Source: Streptomyces sp. NBC_01335 (GTDB lineage: Bacteria > Actinomycetota > Actinomycetes > Streptomycetales > Streptomycetaceae). From it: a DNA stretch of 64,000 bases. The translations under genes were made by a program, and so were the position numbers. The DNA lies in the NCBI RefSeq assembly GCF_035953295.1, contig NZ_CP108370.1:5237001-5301000 (forward strand), in the 5' to 3' direction. This document shows positions 1 to 7,687 of the stretch, piece by piece (within the stretch, counting starts at the first letter, position 1; every line of letters starts with the position of its first letter). Under the pieces are notes generated by a model. It was not told the origin of the DNA. It ran no database searches and was given only the letters and a program-made list of their open reading frames with translations.

Positions 1-24
1 TCCCGCTGGGCGAACACGCTCTAG
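1..24 (+). CDS. 3' end of an upstream gene, possibly a sensor kinase
   Basis: Only the last seven codons and a TAG stop (22-24) are visible in the frame that begins at base 1. The stop lies 10 bases before the start of a NarL-type response regulator on the same strand. Such regulators usually follow their histidine kinase directly, so this is probably the kinase tail. That is inferred from context only; no kinase sequence is visible. Confidence 0.35.
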   Translation, partial: SRWANTL

Positions 25-34
25 GATCGCCGGA

Positions 35-664
35 ATGAGCGCCGGAACGACCGAGACCGTGATCAGACTCCTCCTCGCCGAGGACCAGTCCATGGTGCGC
101 GAGGCCCTCGCCGCGCTGCTCGGCCTGGAACCCGACATCGAGGTGGTGGCCCAGGTGGCGCGCGGCGACGAGGTCCTCGACGCCGCCCGCACCCACGCGG
201 TCGACGTGGCCCTCCTGGACATCGAGATGCCCGGCATGACCGGCATCGAGGCCGCCGGAGTGCTGCACCGCGCACTCCCGGCCGTGAAGATCGTCGTCGT
301 CACGACCTTCGGCCGCCCCGGCTATCTCCGCCGCGCGATGGAAGCGGGCGCCGACGCCTTCCTGGTGAAGGACGCGCCCGCCGCCCAACTCGCGGAGGCC
401 GTACGGAAGGTGATCGCCGGAGAACGCGTCATCGACCCCGCGCTCGCCGCCGCCGCGCTCGCCGAGGGCGCCAACCCGCTGACCGAACGCGAACGCGACG
501 TGCTGCGCGCCGCGGCGGACGGCTCCACCAACGCCGAGGTCGCCGCCGCCCTCCACCTCTCGCACGGCACGGTCCGCAACTACCTCTCGACCGCCATCCA
601 GAAGACCGCCGCCCGCAACCGGGCGGACGCGGTACGGATCGCGGCGGACAAGGGCTGGCTGTAA
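35..664 (+). CDS. NarL/FixJ (DesR-like) two-component response regulator
   Basis: A 209-residue transcription factor with a receiver domain (about 9-125) and a C-terminal LuxR-type helix-turn-helix (about 147-206, motif TERERDVL). The acidic pocket is E16-D17, the phosphate-accepting aspartate is D62 (LLDIEMPG), the switch residues are the threonines near 90-91, and the conserved lysine is K112 (VKDA). All catalytic positions are present. Phosphorylation by a partner kinase should promote dimerisation and DNA binding; the kinase is probably the gene ending at base 24. The ATG follows an AGGA ribosome site. The family is clear, but the signal and targets cannot be told from the sequence. Confidence 0.93.
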   Translation: MSAGTTETVIRLLLAEDQSMVREALAALLGLEPDIEVVAQVARGDEVLDAARTHAVDVALLDIEMPGMTGIEAAGVLHRALPAVKIVVVTTFGRPGYLRRAMEAGADAFLVKDAPAAQLAEAVRKVIAGERVIDPALAAAALAEGANPLTERERDVLRAAADGSTNAEVAAALHLSHGTVRNYLSTAIQKTAARNRADAVRIAADKGWL

Positions 665-702
665 GCCGCTCCGGTTCCGGGCGCGGTGTCGGGCTGGAGC
701 TC

Positions 703-740
703 GGGTCTTGGGTCTTGGGCCTTGGGCCTTGGGTCCTGGG
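703..740. repeat. 7-bp tandem repeat (CTTGGGY)
   Basis: About five and a half copies of a heptamer CTTGGGT or CTTGGGC lie just downstream of the response-regulator stop. A second small direct repeat, CGGGATGCGAG twice, lies near 830-855. The whole 665-1064 gap shows no convincing gene. The repeats are not clearly palindromic, so they are not an obvious terminator. Confidence 0.7.
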
Positions 741-1064
741 ATTCGAGCTTCGCTGTCGGGTCCATCACTCGTTCGAGGGAAACGAAGAGGTGCGCGGGCC
801 GACGCTTGAGCTTCGGGATTCGGGGGTCGGGATGCGAGGTCCGGGATGCGAGCGATGTTGTTCATCCGGGAGGTAGGTAGGGGGTTTTGGGGAAACCTCC
901 CCGCCTCCCGCCCCGTCACGGCCAGCAAGTACGACTAATGGTGAGCGAGTTGTGGCGAACGGTCACGCGCGCTTACGGTGCCCACAATGAAACGACCCCG
1001 ACGCGGTGTCCTACCACCAGGCCGGGGTCTCACCAAAGATCGATATCCCAGAAAGAGCGATCTC

Positions 1065-2207
1065 GTGGCTACCCAGCACTTTAGCCCTGCCCCGCCCGCG
1101 CCCGCAGCCTCACGCCCGTACCGCAGGGCCAGCACCGGCTACGGCAAGCAATCCGTCTCCGGCCAAGTCGCTTACGAGCCGGAGCACTTCGCTTTCCTGT
1201 CGGAGCGTGAGCGGTATGTCGCCGCTTACGTCGACCATTTGCCCGACGGTGCCGCGATGGACATCAAGTCGCTGGCCAAGGACCTGCCCCTGTACGGCCA
1301 GATGGCCATCGGTACCGCTCTGCGCGCTCTCGGTGTCGCCGGGCACTTGCGGCGCGTACGCAGGCGGGTGGAGGGGGACGGTGCGTGCCGGTGGGTGACG
1401 CTCACCTTCTGGTCGCGCACCGCTCGGGACAACGAGTGGTGGACCGCCCATCTGGAGGGCCAAGCCGCCACGCCCGAGCGGCCCTGTGCGCCCTCCGCCG
1501 AGCCGTGCCCCACGTCGGGACCCGATCCGGTCGTCCCCCGGCAGCGCACCGCGGAATCGGACCCCGGCCGGCCCCCGGCCCCCGCCCGGACGCCGGACGC
1601 GGTCACCACGGCTGACCCCGGCCCGGTGGCCACGGCGCCCACGGCGCCTGCCGCGCCGCAGGGTGCGCCGGTCGCTGCGACGCCTGCCGCTCCTCCGGCT
1701 CCCGGTGCTCCTCCGGTTACCGCGGGTCCCTCGCCCGCCTATGTCGCCCTGGCCGAACTCGGGCGCCGCGAGCCTCGCTTGACGCTCTCCGCGGCGGACT
1801 GCGAGGTCCTGGAGCCGCTCGCCGCCGCGTGGTTCGCGCGGGGTGTCAGTGCCGGGTACCTGACGTCGGCGCTCACCGCCGGACTTCCCGAGCAGGTCGG
1901 CTCACCGGTCGGGCTGGTGCGCCGCCGCCTCACCGACAAGATGCCGCCCCGCCTGTCCGCGACCCCCACCCCGCCGCCGGTCCCGGCACCGGGCGCCCCC
2001 GGCTCCCCGGTACGCCGTCTCCTGGTGGAGTGCACCGACTGCGGACGCCCCGCCCGGGCCGAAGCGCTCCCGGACGGCCTCTGCGCCCCCTGCCGCACCA
2101 CCCACCAGGCACCGCAACCCGCCGACCCGGCTGCGATCCCGGGCCAGGTCGAACGCGACGTCCCGGCCCTCGTCGCCGGACTCCGCAACCTCATGCGGAC
2201 GCCCTGA
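1065..2207 (+). CDS. Putative DNA-binding protein with winged-helix N-terminus and C-terminal zinc ribbon
   Basis: About 380 residues. The N-terminal part (LSERERYVAAYVDHLP onward, about residues 45-125 of this start) reads like the winged-helix region of a common Streptomyces helix-turn-helix family. The middle is Pro/Ala-rich and probably disordered. Near the C-terminus there is a CxxC...CxxC pair (CTDCGRPAR...GLCAPC) that probably binds zinc. I chose the GTG at 1065 because family members start near this VATQHFSP point; an upstream ATG at 978 in the same frame is possible but would add a low-quality 29-residue extension. Targets are unknown. Confidence 0.7.
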   Translation: MATQHFSPAPPAPAASRPYRRASTGYGKQSVSGQVAYEPEHFAFLSERERYVAAYVDHLPDGAAMDIKSLAKDLPLYGQMAIGTALRALGVAGHLRRVRRRVEGDGACRWVTLTFWSRTARDNEWWTAHLEGQAATPERPCAPSAEPCPTSGPDPVVPRQRTAESDPGRPPAPARTPDAVTTADPGPVATAPTAPAAPQGAPVAATPAAPPAPGAPPVTAGPSPAYVALAELGRREPRLTLSAADCEVLEPLAAAWFARGVSAGYLTSALTAGLPEQVGSPVGLVRRRLTDKMPPRLSATPTPPPVPAPGAPGSPVRRLLVECTDCGRPARAEALPDGLCAPCRTTHQAPQPADPAAIPGQVERDVPALVAGLRNLMRTP

Positions 2208-2256
2208 ACCCGGCAGGCCGCCCGTACCCGGCCGACGCGAATGCCTCCTCGTAGAG

Positions 2257-2655
2257 GTGGCGTACCGCCGTTTCCCGCGCTTCTGGGACTCCCGGCCGGG
2301 GTGCCGACCGGGGAAAGAGGGCGGTGTCAGTCCAGTCGTGCAGCTCGGTCCAGGTCGAGCCGTGCTGGCGGACCGCCGGATGTTTCGTGAGCGAACACCT
2401 GTGAAACGCCACCACTGCGGGCAACAGATCACCCTGGACATGCTGGACTGGGCCGACGACGTCCTGGCCATGGACGCCGCCGCCCTTCAAACGCTCAGAG
2501 CGATCGGCGGCGAGCGATACGCCCACAAGCTCGGCCTCTACCTGGGCGATCGCGACGTACCCGACCCGATGGGCCAGGGCGACGACGTGTTCGACGAGTG
2601 CGCCGTGCTGATCGAGGCCGGCAGCGCGCTCCATTCCGGCCGACGCCGCCCGTGA
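2257..2655 (+). pseudogene. C-terminal fragment of a low-molecular-weight protein tyrosine phosphatase
   Basis: From about base 2401 the translation reads like the second half of a low-molecular-weight phosphatase or arsenate reductase. An ITLDMLDWADDVLAMD segment matches the region where the family has a 'lt..ll..ADlVl.M' pattern. VPDPMGQGDDVFDECAVLIE matches the family's conserved VPDP loop, which holds the general-acid aspartate, and its last helix. The N-terminal CX5R(S/T) P-loop is absent, and the upstream codons do not resemble the family, so the protein cannot be active. This is probably a decayed, 5'-truncated copy. On the other strand, 2191-2400 also contains a protein-like stretch (TWTELHDWTDTALFP) that may be another gene remnant. 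Confidence 0.5.
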
Positions 2656-2668
2656 CCCCTTGCCCGGA

Positions 2669-3904
2669 TCAGCCGGACGCGGCGGACAGGATCACGTCCA
2701 CGAGCCTGTCCGCCGCGTCCGGCCTTCCGTGCTCCCGAGCCCGCTGAGCCATCGCCTCCCGCCGCGCGGGGTCGGTGAGCAGCGGGCCCACCGCGTCCTT
2801 GAGCCGGTCAGCGGTGACGTCCCCGAATAGGGCGACGCCAGCCCCGGCATCTTCCAAGTGGCGGGCGTTGTGCGCCTGCTCGTTCCCCGCTGACGTGGCC
2901 AGGGGGATGAACACCGCTGGCTTGCCCAGCGCGGTCACCTCGGCGAGTGTGCCGGCCCCACTGCGGGAGACCATGACATCCGCGAGCGCCAAGACGTCGG
3001 GCAGCTCCGGGCCGACGAATCCGGTGAGGTAATACCGGTCGAGCAACTGCGCGGGCAGCGCGGCCGCATGTACCCGCAGGTCCTCGACGTTGTCCGGGCC
3101 ACACTGATGGATCACGTTCGCTCGTTCCAGCAGCCACTCCAGCGCGGCACGGACGGCGCCGTTGATCTGCTGGGCACCCTGAGCGCCGCCGGTGACGTAC
3201 ACCGTCGGCAGCAGCCGGTTGAAGCCGTGCAACCCCAGCGTCTCGACTGCCTTGTCCGCATGTCCGGTCAGAATCTGCGGGCGTACAGGATTCCCGGTGA
3301 CCACCGCATGGCCGCGCACTGCCTCCGGCAACAGCGGCAACGTCGACTCCGAGGACACCGCGATCCGCGTCGCCGAGCCCGCCAGCTTCCGGTTCGCCAG
3401 CCCCAAGCGTACGGTCTGCTCGTGCAGCACCAGTGGGCGGCGGCAGAGACGGGCTGCCAGGCCGGCGGGGACGGCCACGTACCCACCGGTGGCAAGCACG
3501 ACGTCCGGCCGGAAGGCGGCCACCAACTTCCTCGCCTGTGCCACGCCAAGCGGAACCCGGGCCATGTCTTTCACGTTCGCCGCGGACATCATCTTGAGCG
3601 GGTTACTGGACCTGCGAATTTTACCCGTGGCGACGGTGGCGAACGCGATCCCCTCGGCCGGCGCGACACGCGCCTCCAGGCCGTCAGCCGTGCCGATCCA
3701 CAGCACATCGAGGGTCCCGCCCTCGGCCGACAGCCGCTCTTGAAGGGCGCGGATGGCGGTGAGCGCGGGGTAGGTGTGCCCCCCGGTGCCTCCTCCGGTG
3801 ACGATCAGGCGGAAGACGCCGGCGGGTCCAAGTGCACGATTCACCCGCAGCAGCCTACTGACTTCGCTGCCCCACCGCCGCAGGACGGGCGGAAGCCACT
3901 TCAT
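2669..3904 (-). CDS. murG: Stand-alone MurG-family UDP-GlcNAc transferase paralogue
   Basis: 411 residues from the ATG at 3904; a GTG at 3844 is a plausible shorter start. MurG adds GlcNAc from UDP-GlcNAc to undecaprenyl-PP-MurNAc-pentapeptide to make lipid II on the inner membrane face. The glycine-rich donor loop GGGTGGH (37-43), the central HEQ motif (VLHEQTV), the TGGAQGA loop and the SRSGAGTLAEVTALGKPAVFIPL donor-binding region are all present. The usual murG sits in the division and cell-wall (dcw) cluster; here no dcw genes flank it, so it is likely a second, accessory copy, perhaps tied to antibiotic tolerance or specialised wall synthesis. That role is inference. Confidence 0.88.
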   Translation of the reverse strand: MKWLPPVLRRWGSEVSRLLRVNRALGPAGVFRLIVTGGGTGGHTYPALTAIRALQERLSAEGGTLDVLWIGTADGLEARVAPAEGIAFATVATGKIRRSSNPLKMMSAANVKDMARVPLGVAQARKLVAAFRPDVVLATGGYVAVPAGLAARLCRRPLVLHEQTVRLGLANRKLAGSATRIAVSSESTLPLLPEAVRGHAVVTGNPVRPQILTGHADKAVETLGLHGFNRLLPTVYVTGGAQGAQQINGAVRAALEWLLERANVIHQCGPDNVEDLRVHAAALPAQLLDRYYLTGFVGPELPDVLALADVMVSRSGAGTLAEVTALGKPAVFIPLATSAGNEQAHNARHLEDAGAGVALFGDVTADRLKDAVGPLLTDPARREAMAQRAREHGRPDAADRLVDVILSAASG

Positions 3905-4096
3905 CGTTCGTCGACCAGCTCGCCATGTCGTGGGTCGGCCGGCCGGGTCTGACTCCCGTTGGCCCCGACGAGCGGGCGGACTTCCTCGCCGAGCGCGCCG
4001 GGCGCCGATCGGTGAGGCCGTGCACTGCCTCTTCCCGGCCGCTTCGGCGTGACCGGTCCTGCGGCGCGGACCGGGCTCGCTTCATCCTGAGGGCGC

Positions 4097-4513
4097 CTAC
4101 CCGCCCGGAGCCGAATCCCCGCGATGGGGCGGCAGTCCGAGAGGACCGTCTTCGGCGGTGTCGATGATCCGCCACGAGTGCGCGGACGGGTGGTTGTCGA
4201 AGAGCCCGCAGGCGTCGCCGAGTTCGTCTGTCGCGGTGCACCAGAACAGCATCACCCGGTACATCCGGGTGTCGGTCCAGCGCACCCAGATCGCACCGCC
4301 GAGCCGGTCGTCCTCCCACAGCAACTCGGCGTGCTCGGCGAGGTGCTTCTCCGCCAGCTCGCAGCGGAGCCGCCGGGCGGGCCCGCCGGTTCCCCCGGGA
4401 GCGGTGGCCGCCCCCACGACCTGTGCCGGAGGTGGCATGAGCGCGGTGGCGGGGCAGCGGTTCACGGGGAGGCCGGTGCCGGTCTTCTCCGGCCCCTGCC
4501 GCCCGGCACTCAC
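4097..4513 (-). CDS. Hypothetical protein, last gene of the methyltransferase operon
   Basis: 138 residues. I do not recognise the family. The GTG start (4513) overlaps the TGA of the upstream methyltransferase in a GTGA, so the two are translationally coupled, which supports it as a real gene. The first 45 residues are Pro/Gly/Ala-rich. The rest is compact and aromatic (IWVRWTDTRMYRVMLFWCTATDE), suggesting a small beta-rich domain. No signal peptide or membrane segment is seen. Coupling implies that it acts with the methyltransferase. Confidence 0.7.
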   Translation of the reverse strand: MSAGRQGPEKTGTGLPVNRCPATALMPPPAQVVGAATAPGGTGGPARRLRCELAEKHLAEHAELLWEDDRLGGAIWVRWTDTRMYRVMLFWCTATDELGDACGLFDNHPSAHSWRIIDTAEDGPLGLPPHRGDSAPGG

Positions 4514-5655
4514 CGGTCACCGACCGAGGTGTGCCACTCGCCCCGGGACAGGTGGACCACCCCGTCCGGGGTGATGCGCACCCGCGCCCCGAGCAACGGC
4601 AGGGAGCCGTCCGTGTTGAGCCGGTTCCGGAGGCGTTCCAGTACGTCCCAGAGGCGTCGCGGGCCGCTCTGGTGGACGGTGGGCGGGTCGGTCCAGTCGG
4701 CGGACGCGCGGGCCCACGAGCCGTCCGGATGCACCAGGTAGGCGGTACGCGTCTTCCCCCGGGTGCCGAAGCCGAGCTCCACCCCGGGCGCGGTGACCTC
4801 CAGCATGGACCGCAGCTCCCAAGCGTTCTCCAGGTCCACCACCGGGTAGCGGCCGGTGCCGACGTCGTCGCCCTCCGCCTCGTGCGCGAGGGCGAACAGG
4901 TCGGTGCAGGCGTCCGGGTAGTCGTCGCCGGACCGGGCCGGCATGAAACCGGCCATGTCCCGCTCGACCTGTCCCACCACGTCCCCGTTGGCGCGCTTCC
5001 ACCCGGTGACGATCAGGGTCGTACGAGCCAGCGTCAGGGCGAGCCGCCCGCCCGGCACGAGCGAGGCGAGCACCGCGCGGAGCCCGGGCCCGGCCGGCAG
5101 CCCGACCGTGGACACGATCCGCTCGTACGTCCCCGGCACGTGCTCGGTCGCGTCCGCCGTGAGCATCGTCGGGTAGTACCCCAGCTCCGCGAGCCGTTCG
5201 CCCGCGACCGAGGAGAGGTAGGGGTCCACGTCCAGGCTCGTCACGTGCTTGTCCCCGATACGGAAGGACGCGTACGCGGTGAGCCCGCCCGCCCCCGTAC
5301 CCAGATCCAGCAGCGGAAGCCCGTCCCCGAGGCGCGCGTGCCGGAGCATCCGGACCGTGAGGCTCGGCAGCGTCGCCGACGACGTGGGCAGGCCCTCCGG
5401 GCGGTCCTCGGGCGTCGCGTGGTCCGCGTGTAAACCGCCGACCCGGGTCACCAACGACCGTTCCCCGTACGCCGCTTCGGCCCAGGCGGACGGGTCGCTC
5501 GCTCCGTCGCGCACCGCCCAGGCTCCCGTACCGTCGAGCTCCCACCAGCGGGGCACCAGCTGATGGCGGGGCACCCGCGCCACCGGCGGGAGCCAGCGGG
5601 ACACCGGGTCCACGATGTCGGTGGCGAGTTGCTCCGCCTTGGTCTGCCAGTCCAT
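4510..5655 (-). CDS. PCMT-like SAM-dependent methyltransferase with a TTA codon
   Basis: 381 residues. The N-terminus (WLPPVARVPRHQLVPRWWE) and the T-S-S-A-x-x-P-S-L segment match the substrate pocket of protein-L-isoaspartate O-methyltransferases. The SAM site is LLDLGTGAGG (about 116-125), followed by the acidic SLDVD. The C-terminal third (about 250-381) is an extension that I do not recognise. PCMT-like enzymes of this build occur in actinobacterial peptide-modification clusters as well as in protein repair. I chose the ATG at 5655, preceded by GGAAAGG. Codon 75 is TTA (5431-5433), very rare in this genome and read by the bldA tRNA. It is co-transcribed with a small gene upstream and a coupled gene downstream. 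Confidence 0.78.
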   Translation of the reverse strand: MDWQTKAEQLATDIVDPVSRWLPPVARVPRHQLVPRWWELDGTGAWAVRDGASDPSAWAEAAYGERSLVTRVGGLHADHATPEDRPEGLPTSSATLPSLTVRMLRHARLGDGLPLLDLGTGAGGLTAYASFRIGDKHVTSLDVDPYLSSVAGERLAELGYYPTMLTADATEHVPGTYERIVSTVGLPAGPGLRAVLASLVPGGRLALTLARTTLIVTGWKRANGDVVGQVERDMAGFMPARSGDDYPDACTDLFALAHEAEGDDVGTGRYPVVDLENAWELRSMLEVTAPGVELGFGTRGKTRTAYLVHPDGSWARASADWTDPPTVHQSGPRRLWDVLERLRNRLNTDGSLPLLGARVRITPDGVVHLSRGEWHTSVGDR

Positions 5656-5789
5656 GGGTCGGCCTTTCCGATGCTTCGGGTGAATTCCGGTGATGCGTGA
5701 TCGACGCTGAGAGCTTGGGTGTTGGCGGGGCGTACGCCTCCAGTCGCGCCGCGCGCCCCGCCTTCGGTGCCTCGGTGTCCGCGGCTCCG

Positions 5790-6047
5790 TCAGAGCGCTT
5801 CGCCCCGACTCCGGGCGTTGCAGCGCGCGTTCTCGGCCCGCAGCCGCTCTATCGGGGTCGCCGGCCGTACGCGTTCGGGCGCGGCCTCCCATTCGAGCCC
5901 GCCGCCGAGAGGGCGTATGGCCCAGTAGGGGCCGGAGAGTCCACGGAATTCGCCGACGCGGTCCCGCCGGCTCGTGTCGACCATGACTGCGCCGAGGGCG
6001 GGGGGCCGGGGACCCATGGCATTCGGACTGACGTTCTCTCCGGACAC
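5790..6047 (-). CDS. Small conserved actinobacterial protein heading the methyltransferase operon
   Basis: 85 residues from a GTG at 6047 with a good GAGGAGC ribosome site. The pattern VDTSRRDRVGEF, GPYWAIRPLGGG, EWEA, then RPATPIERLRAENAR recalls a small uncharacterised protein family often found beside XRE/DUF397 regulator genes in Streptomyces. I know of no function for it. It is divergent from the XRE regulator at 6152, with about 100 bp shared for promoters, and 134 bp upstream of the methyltransferase. It could be a substrate or an accessory protein for that enzyme, but nothing in the sequence proves either. Confidence 0.65.
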   Translation of the reverse strand: MSGENVSPNAMGPRPPALGAVMVDTSRRDRVGEFRGLSGPYWAIRPLGGGLEWEAAPERVRPATPIERLRAENARCNARSRGEAL

Positions 6048-6151
6048 CTTTCGCTCCTCTCTGTAGCCGTTTCACTACGGGGGGTCCTCAGGGTGTCCTA
6101 GAGTCAACTTCCCTTCAACTAGCGAGAATGGAAGGAAGAGGAGGCCCCGGC

Positions 6152-6991
6152 ATGGTCAACCGCCTGGAGTTGAACCCGGAAGCCAGCCCGCGCGCGGCAT
6201 ACGGTGCGCGTATCAGACGAATGCGGGAGAGGCGCGGGTGGAGTCAGGAGGAACTGGCATCCCATCTGTCATATTCCAGCCAGCATATTTCAGCGGTCGA
6301 AACTGCCCGGAAACCTCCAACTCTCCGCTTCTCGCGTGAACTCGACGCCCTATTCGGCATCACGGGCTCGGCCGAGTCGTTCGAGAGCGAGTGGCGCGAG
6401 ATCCGGCACGGCGTGCTGCTGGAGGGGTTCCCGGAGTACGTCGGGTATGAGGGGCGGGCAGTGGAGATCCGGTTGTTCGAGATCGGGATCATCCCCGGGC
6501 TGCTACAAACACCGGCGTACGCACGTGCGTTGGCGGACGGCGACGTGCAGCGCGGCGCCATCTCGCCTGAGCAAGCCTCGGAGCGGGTCGCCTTCCTCAT
6601 GGAAAGACAGGCAGCGCTTGTGAGGCTCCGCCCGCCGATGGCGCTTGTTGTGATGGATGAGAGCTGTCTTCGCCACGCTGTCGGTGGGGAAGCGGTGATG
6701 CAGGAGCAGCTTCAGCGCCTGATTGAGACTGCCTCCCTCCCCACGTGGGTGATCCAGGTGTCGCCCTTCGCCCTCGGGGCACGTCGCTCGTTCAACCTGC
6801 CAGTCAACCTGCTGACCCTGGCCGACAGGTCCATGGTTGCTTACGCGGAGTCTCAGGTGCAGGGATACGTCGAGCGTGAAACGGCTTCTGTAGTACCGAT
6901 GCTGACGTCTTACCATCAGTTGCAGAGCGAAGCGCTGTCTCAGGCGGCATCTGTAGCCATGATCGAACAGGTACGAAAGGGCACCCTGTGA
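6152..6991 (+). CDS. XRE-family regulator with DUF5753 sensor-like domain
   Basis: 279 residues. The N-terminal Cro/C1-type helix-turn-helix spans about residues 14-72 (ARIRRMRERRGWSQEELA, then SSQHISAVETARKPP). The rest is a DUF5753-type domain (IPGLLQTPAYARAL; LMERQAAL; VMDESCLRHAVGG). I chose the ATG at 6152 because GAGGAGG sits 7 bases before it; the in-frame ATG at 6128 has no such site. The gene ends in a GTGA overlap with a DUF397 gene. This pair is a common Streptomyces module linked to development and antibiotic control. Codon use is less GC-biased than in neighbouring core genes, which fits accessory DNA. Confidence 0.92.
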   Translation: MVNRLELNPEASPRAAYGARIRRMRERRGWSQEELASHLSYSSQHISAVETARKPPTLRFSRELDALFGITGSAESFESEWREIRHGVLLEGFPEYVGYEGRAVEIRLFEIGIIPGLLQTPAYARALADGDVQRGAISPEQASERVAFLMERQAALVRLRPPMALVVMDESCLRHAVGGEAVMQEQLQRLIETASLPTWVIQVSPFALGARRSFNLPVNLLTLADRSMVAYAESQVQGYVERETASVVPMLTSYHQLQSEALSQAASVAMIEQVRKGTL

Positions 6992-7197
6992 CGACCGAAT
7001 CCCCCCGATGGTTCAAGTCCTCCTACAGCAGCAACGGCGGCAACTGCATTGAGGTCGCCGCCAACCTTGCCGTGGCGCACAACGTCGTACCCGTCCGTGA
7101 CTCCAAGGTCCCCAGCAGCCCGGTTCTGGGCTTCACCGCCGGTTCGTTCACGTCGTTCGTGGCGGGCGTGAAGGCTGGGGAGTTCGGCGCCGTCTGA
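6988..7197 (+). CDS. DUF397 protein, partner of the XRE regulator (copy 1)
   Basis: 69 residues. The GTG start overlaps the TGA of the XRE gene, so translation is coupled. The conserved DUF397 core is visible: a WFKSSYSSNGGNCIEVA motif, VPVRDSK in the middle, and a final FTSFVAGVKAGEFGAV. DUF397 proteins are small partners of XRE/DUF5753 regulators, and some are thought to oppose them. Which way this pair acts is not visible. Confidence 0.92.
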   Translation: MTTESPRWFKSSYSSNGGNCIEVAANLAVAHNVVPVRDSKVPSSPVLGFTAGSFTSFVAGVKAGEFGAV

Positions 7198-7229
7198 CCC
7201 TCGGCGTCGGGCCAACCGCACCAGGCAGA

Positions 7230-7266
7230 AGGGAGCCCCACCGTGCCTCGCATGGTGGGGCTCCCT
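7230..7266 (+). terminator. Hairpin between the two DUF397 genes
   Basis: A 13-bp perfect stem (AGGGAGCCCCACC and its complement) with an 11-base loop lies 33 bases past the first DUF397 stop. There is no T-run, as is usual in Streptomyces. It should separate the second DUF397 copy from the XRE-DUF397 transcript. Confidence 0.75.
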
Positions 7267-7398
7267 GTTGTCCGGAAGCAGGTGGGCGCGTTTTCGTCTC
7301 GGCGGTGCCGATGTGGGCGGCCTACCATCGCCACGCGACGCGAGGTGCGCCCCGCGTGGCCTCCGTGGTCGTGTTGTGTATCGGCGAAAGGGCATCCC

Positions 7399-7608
7399 GT
7401 GACGACTGAGTCCCCCCGTTGGTTCACGTCCTCGTACAGCGAGAACGGTGGCCAGTGTGTCGAGGTGGCTGCCAACCTCGCCGTGGCGCACGACCTCGTG
7501 CCGGTCCGTGACTCCAAGGTTCCGAGCGGTCCGGTCCTGGGCTTCGCCACCGACTCCTTCACGTCGTTCGTGGCAGGCGTGAAGGCGGGCGAGTTCGGCG
7601 CGGTCTGA
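7399..7608 (+). CDS. DUF397 protein, tandem duplicate (copy 2)
   Basis: 69 residues, the same length as copy 1 and nearly identical to it (WFTSSYSENGGQCVEVA; VPVRDSKVPSGPVLGF; SFVAGVKAGEFGAV). The GTG-ACG start context also matches. The two copies are separated by a hairpin terminator and 200 bp, so this one has no coupled XRE gene and should be expressed separately. It is a recent local duplication, perhaps giving a second, differently timed partner for the same regulator. Confidence 0.9.
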   Translation: MTTESPRWFTSSYSENGGQCVEVAANLAVAHDLVPVRDSKVPSGPVLGFATDSFTSFVAGVKAGEFGAV

Positions 7609-7687
7609 CTCCTCGGCGCCGGGTCCTCACTCGAACCAGCGAGCCCCGTAACAAGATCAAGACGGCGTGTTGATGATCTGCAAGCCC

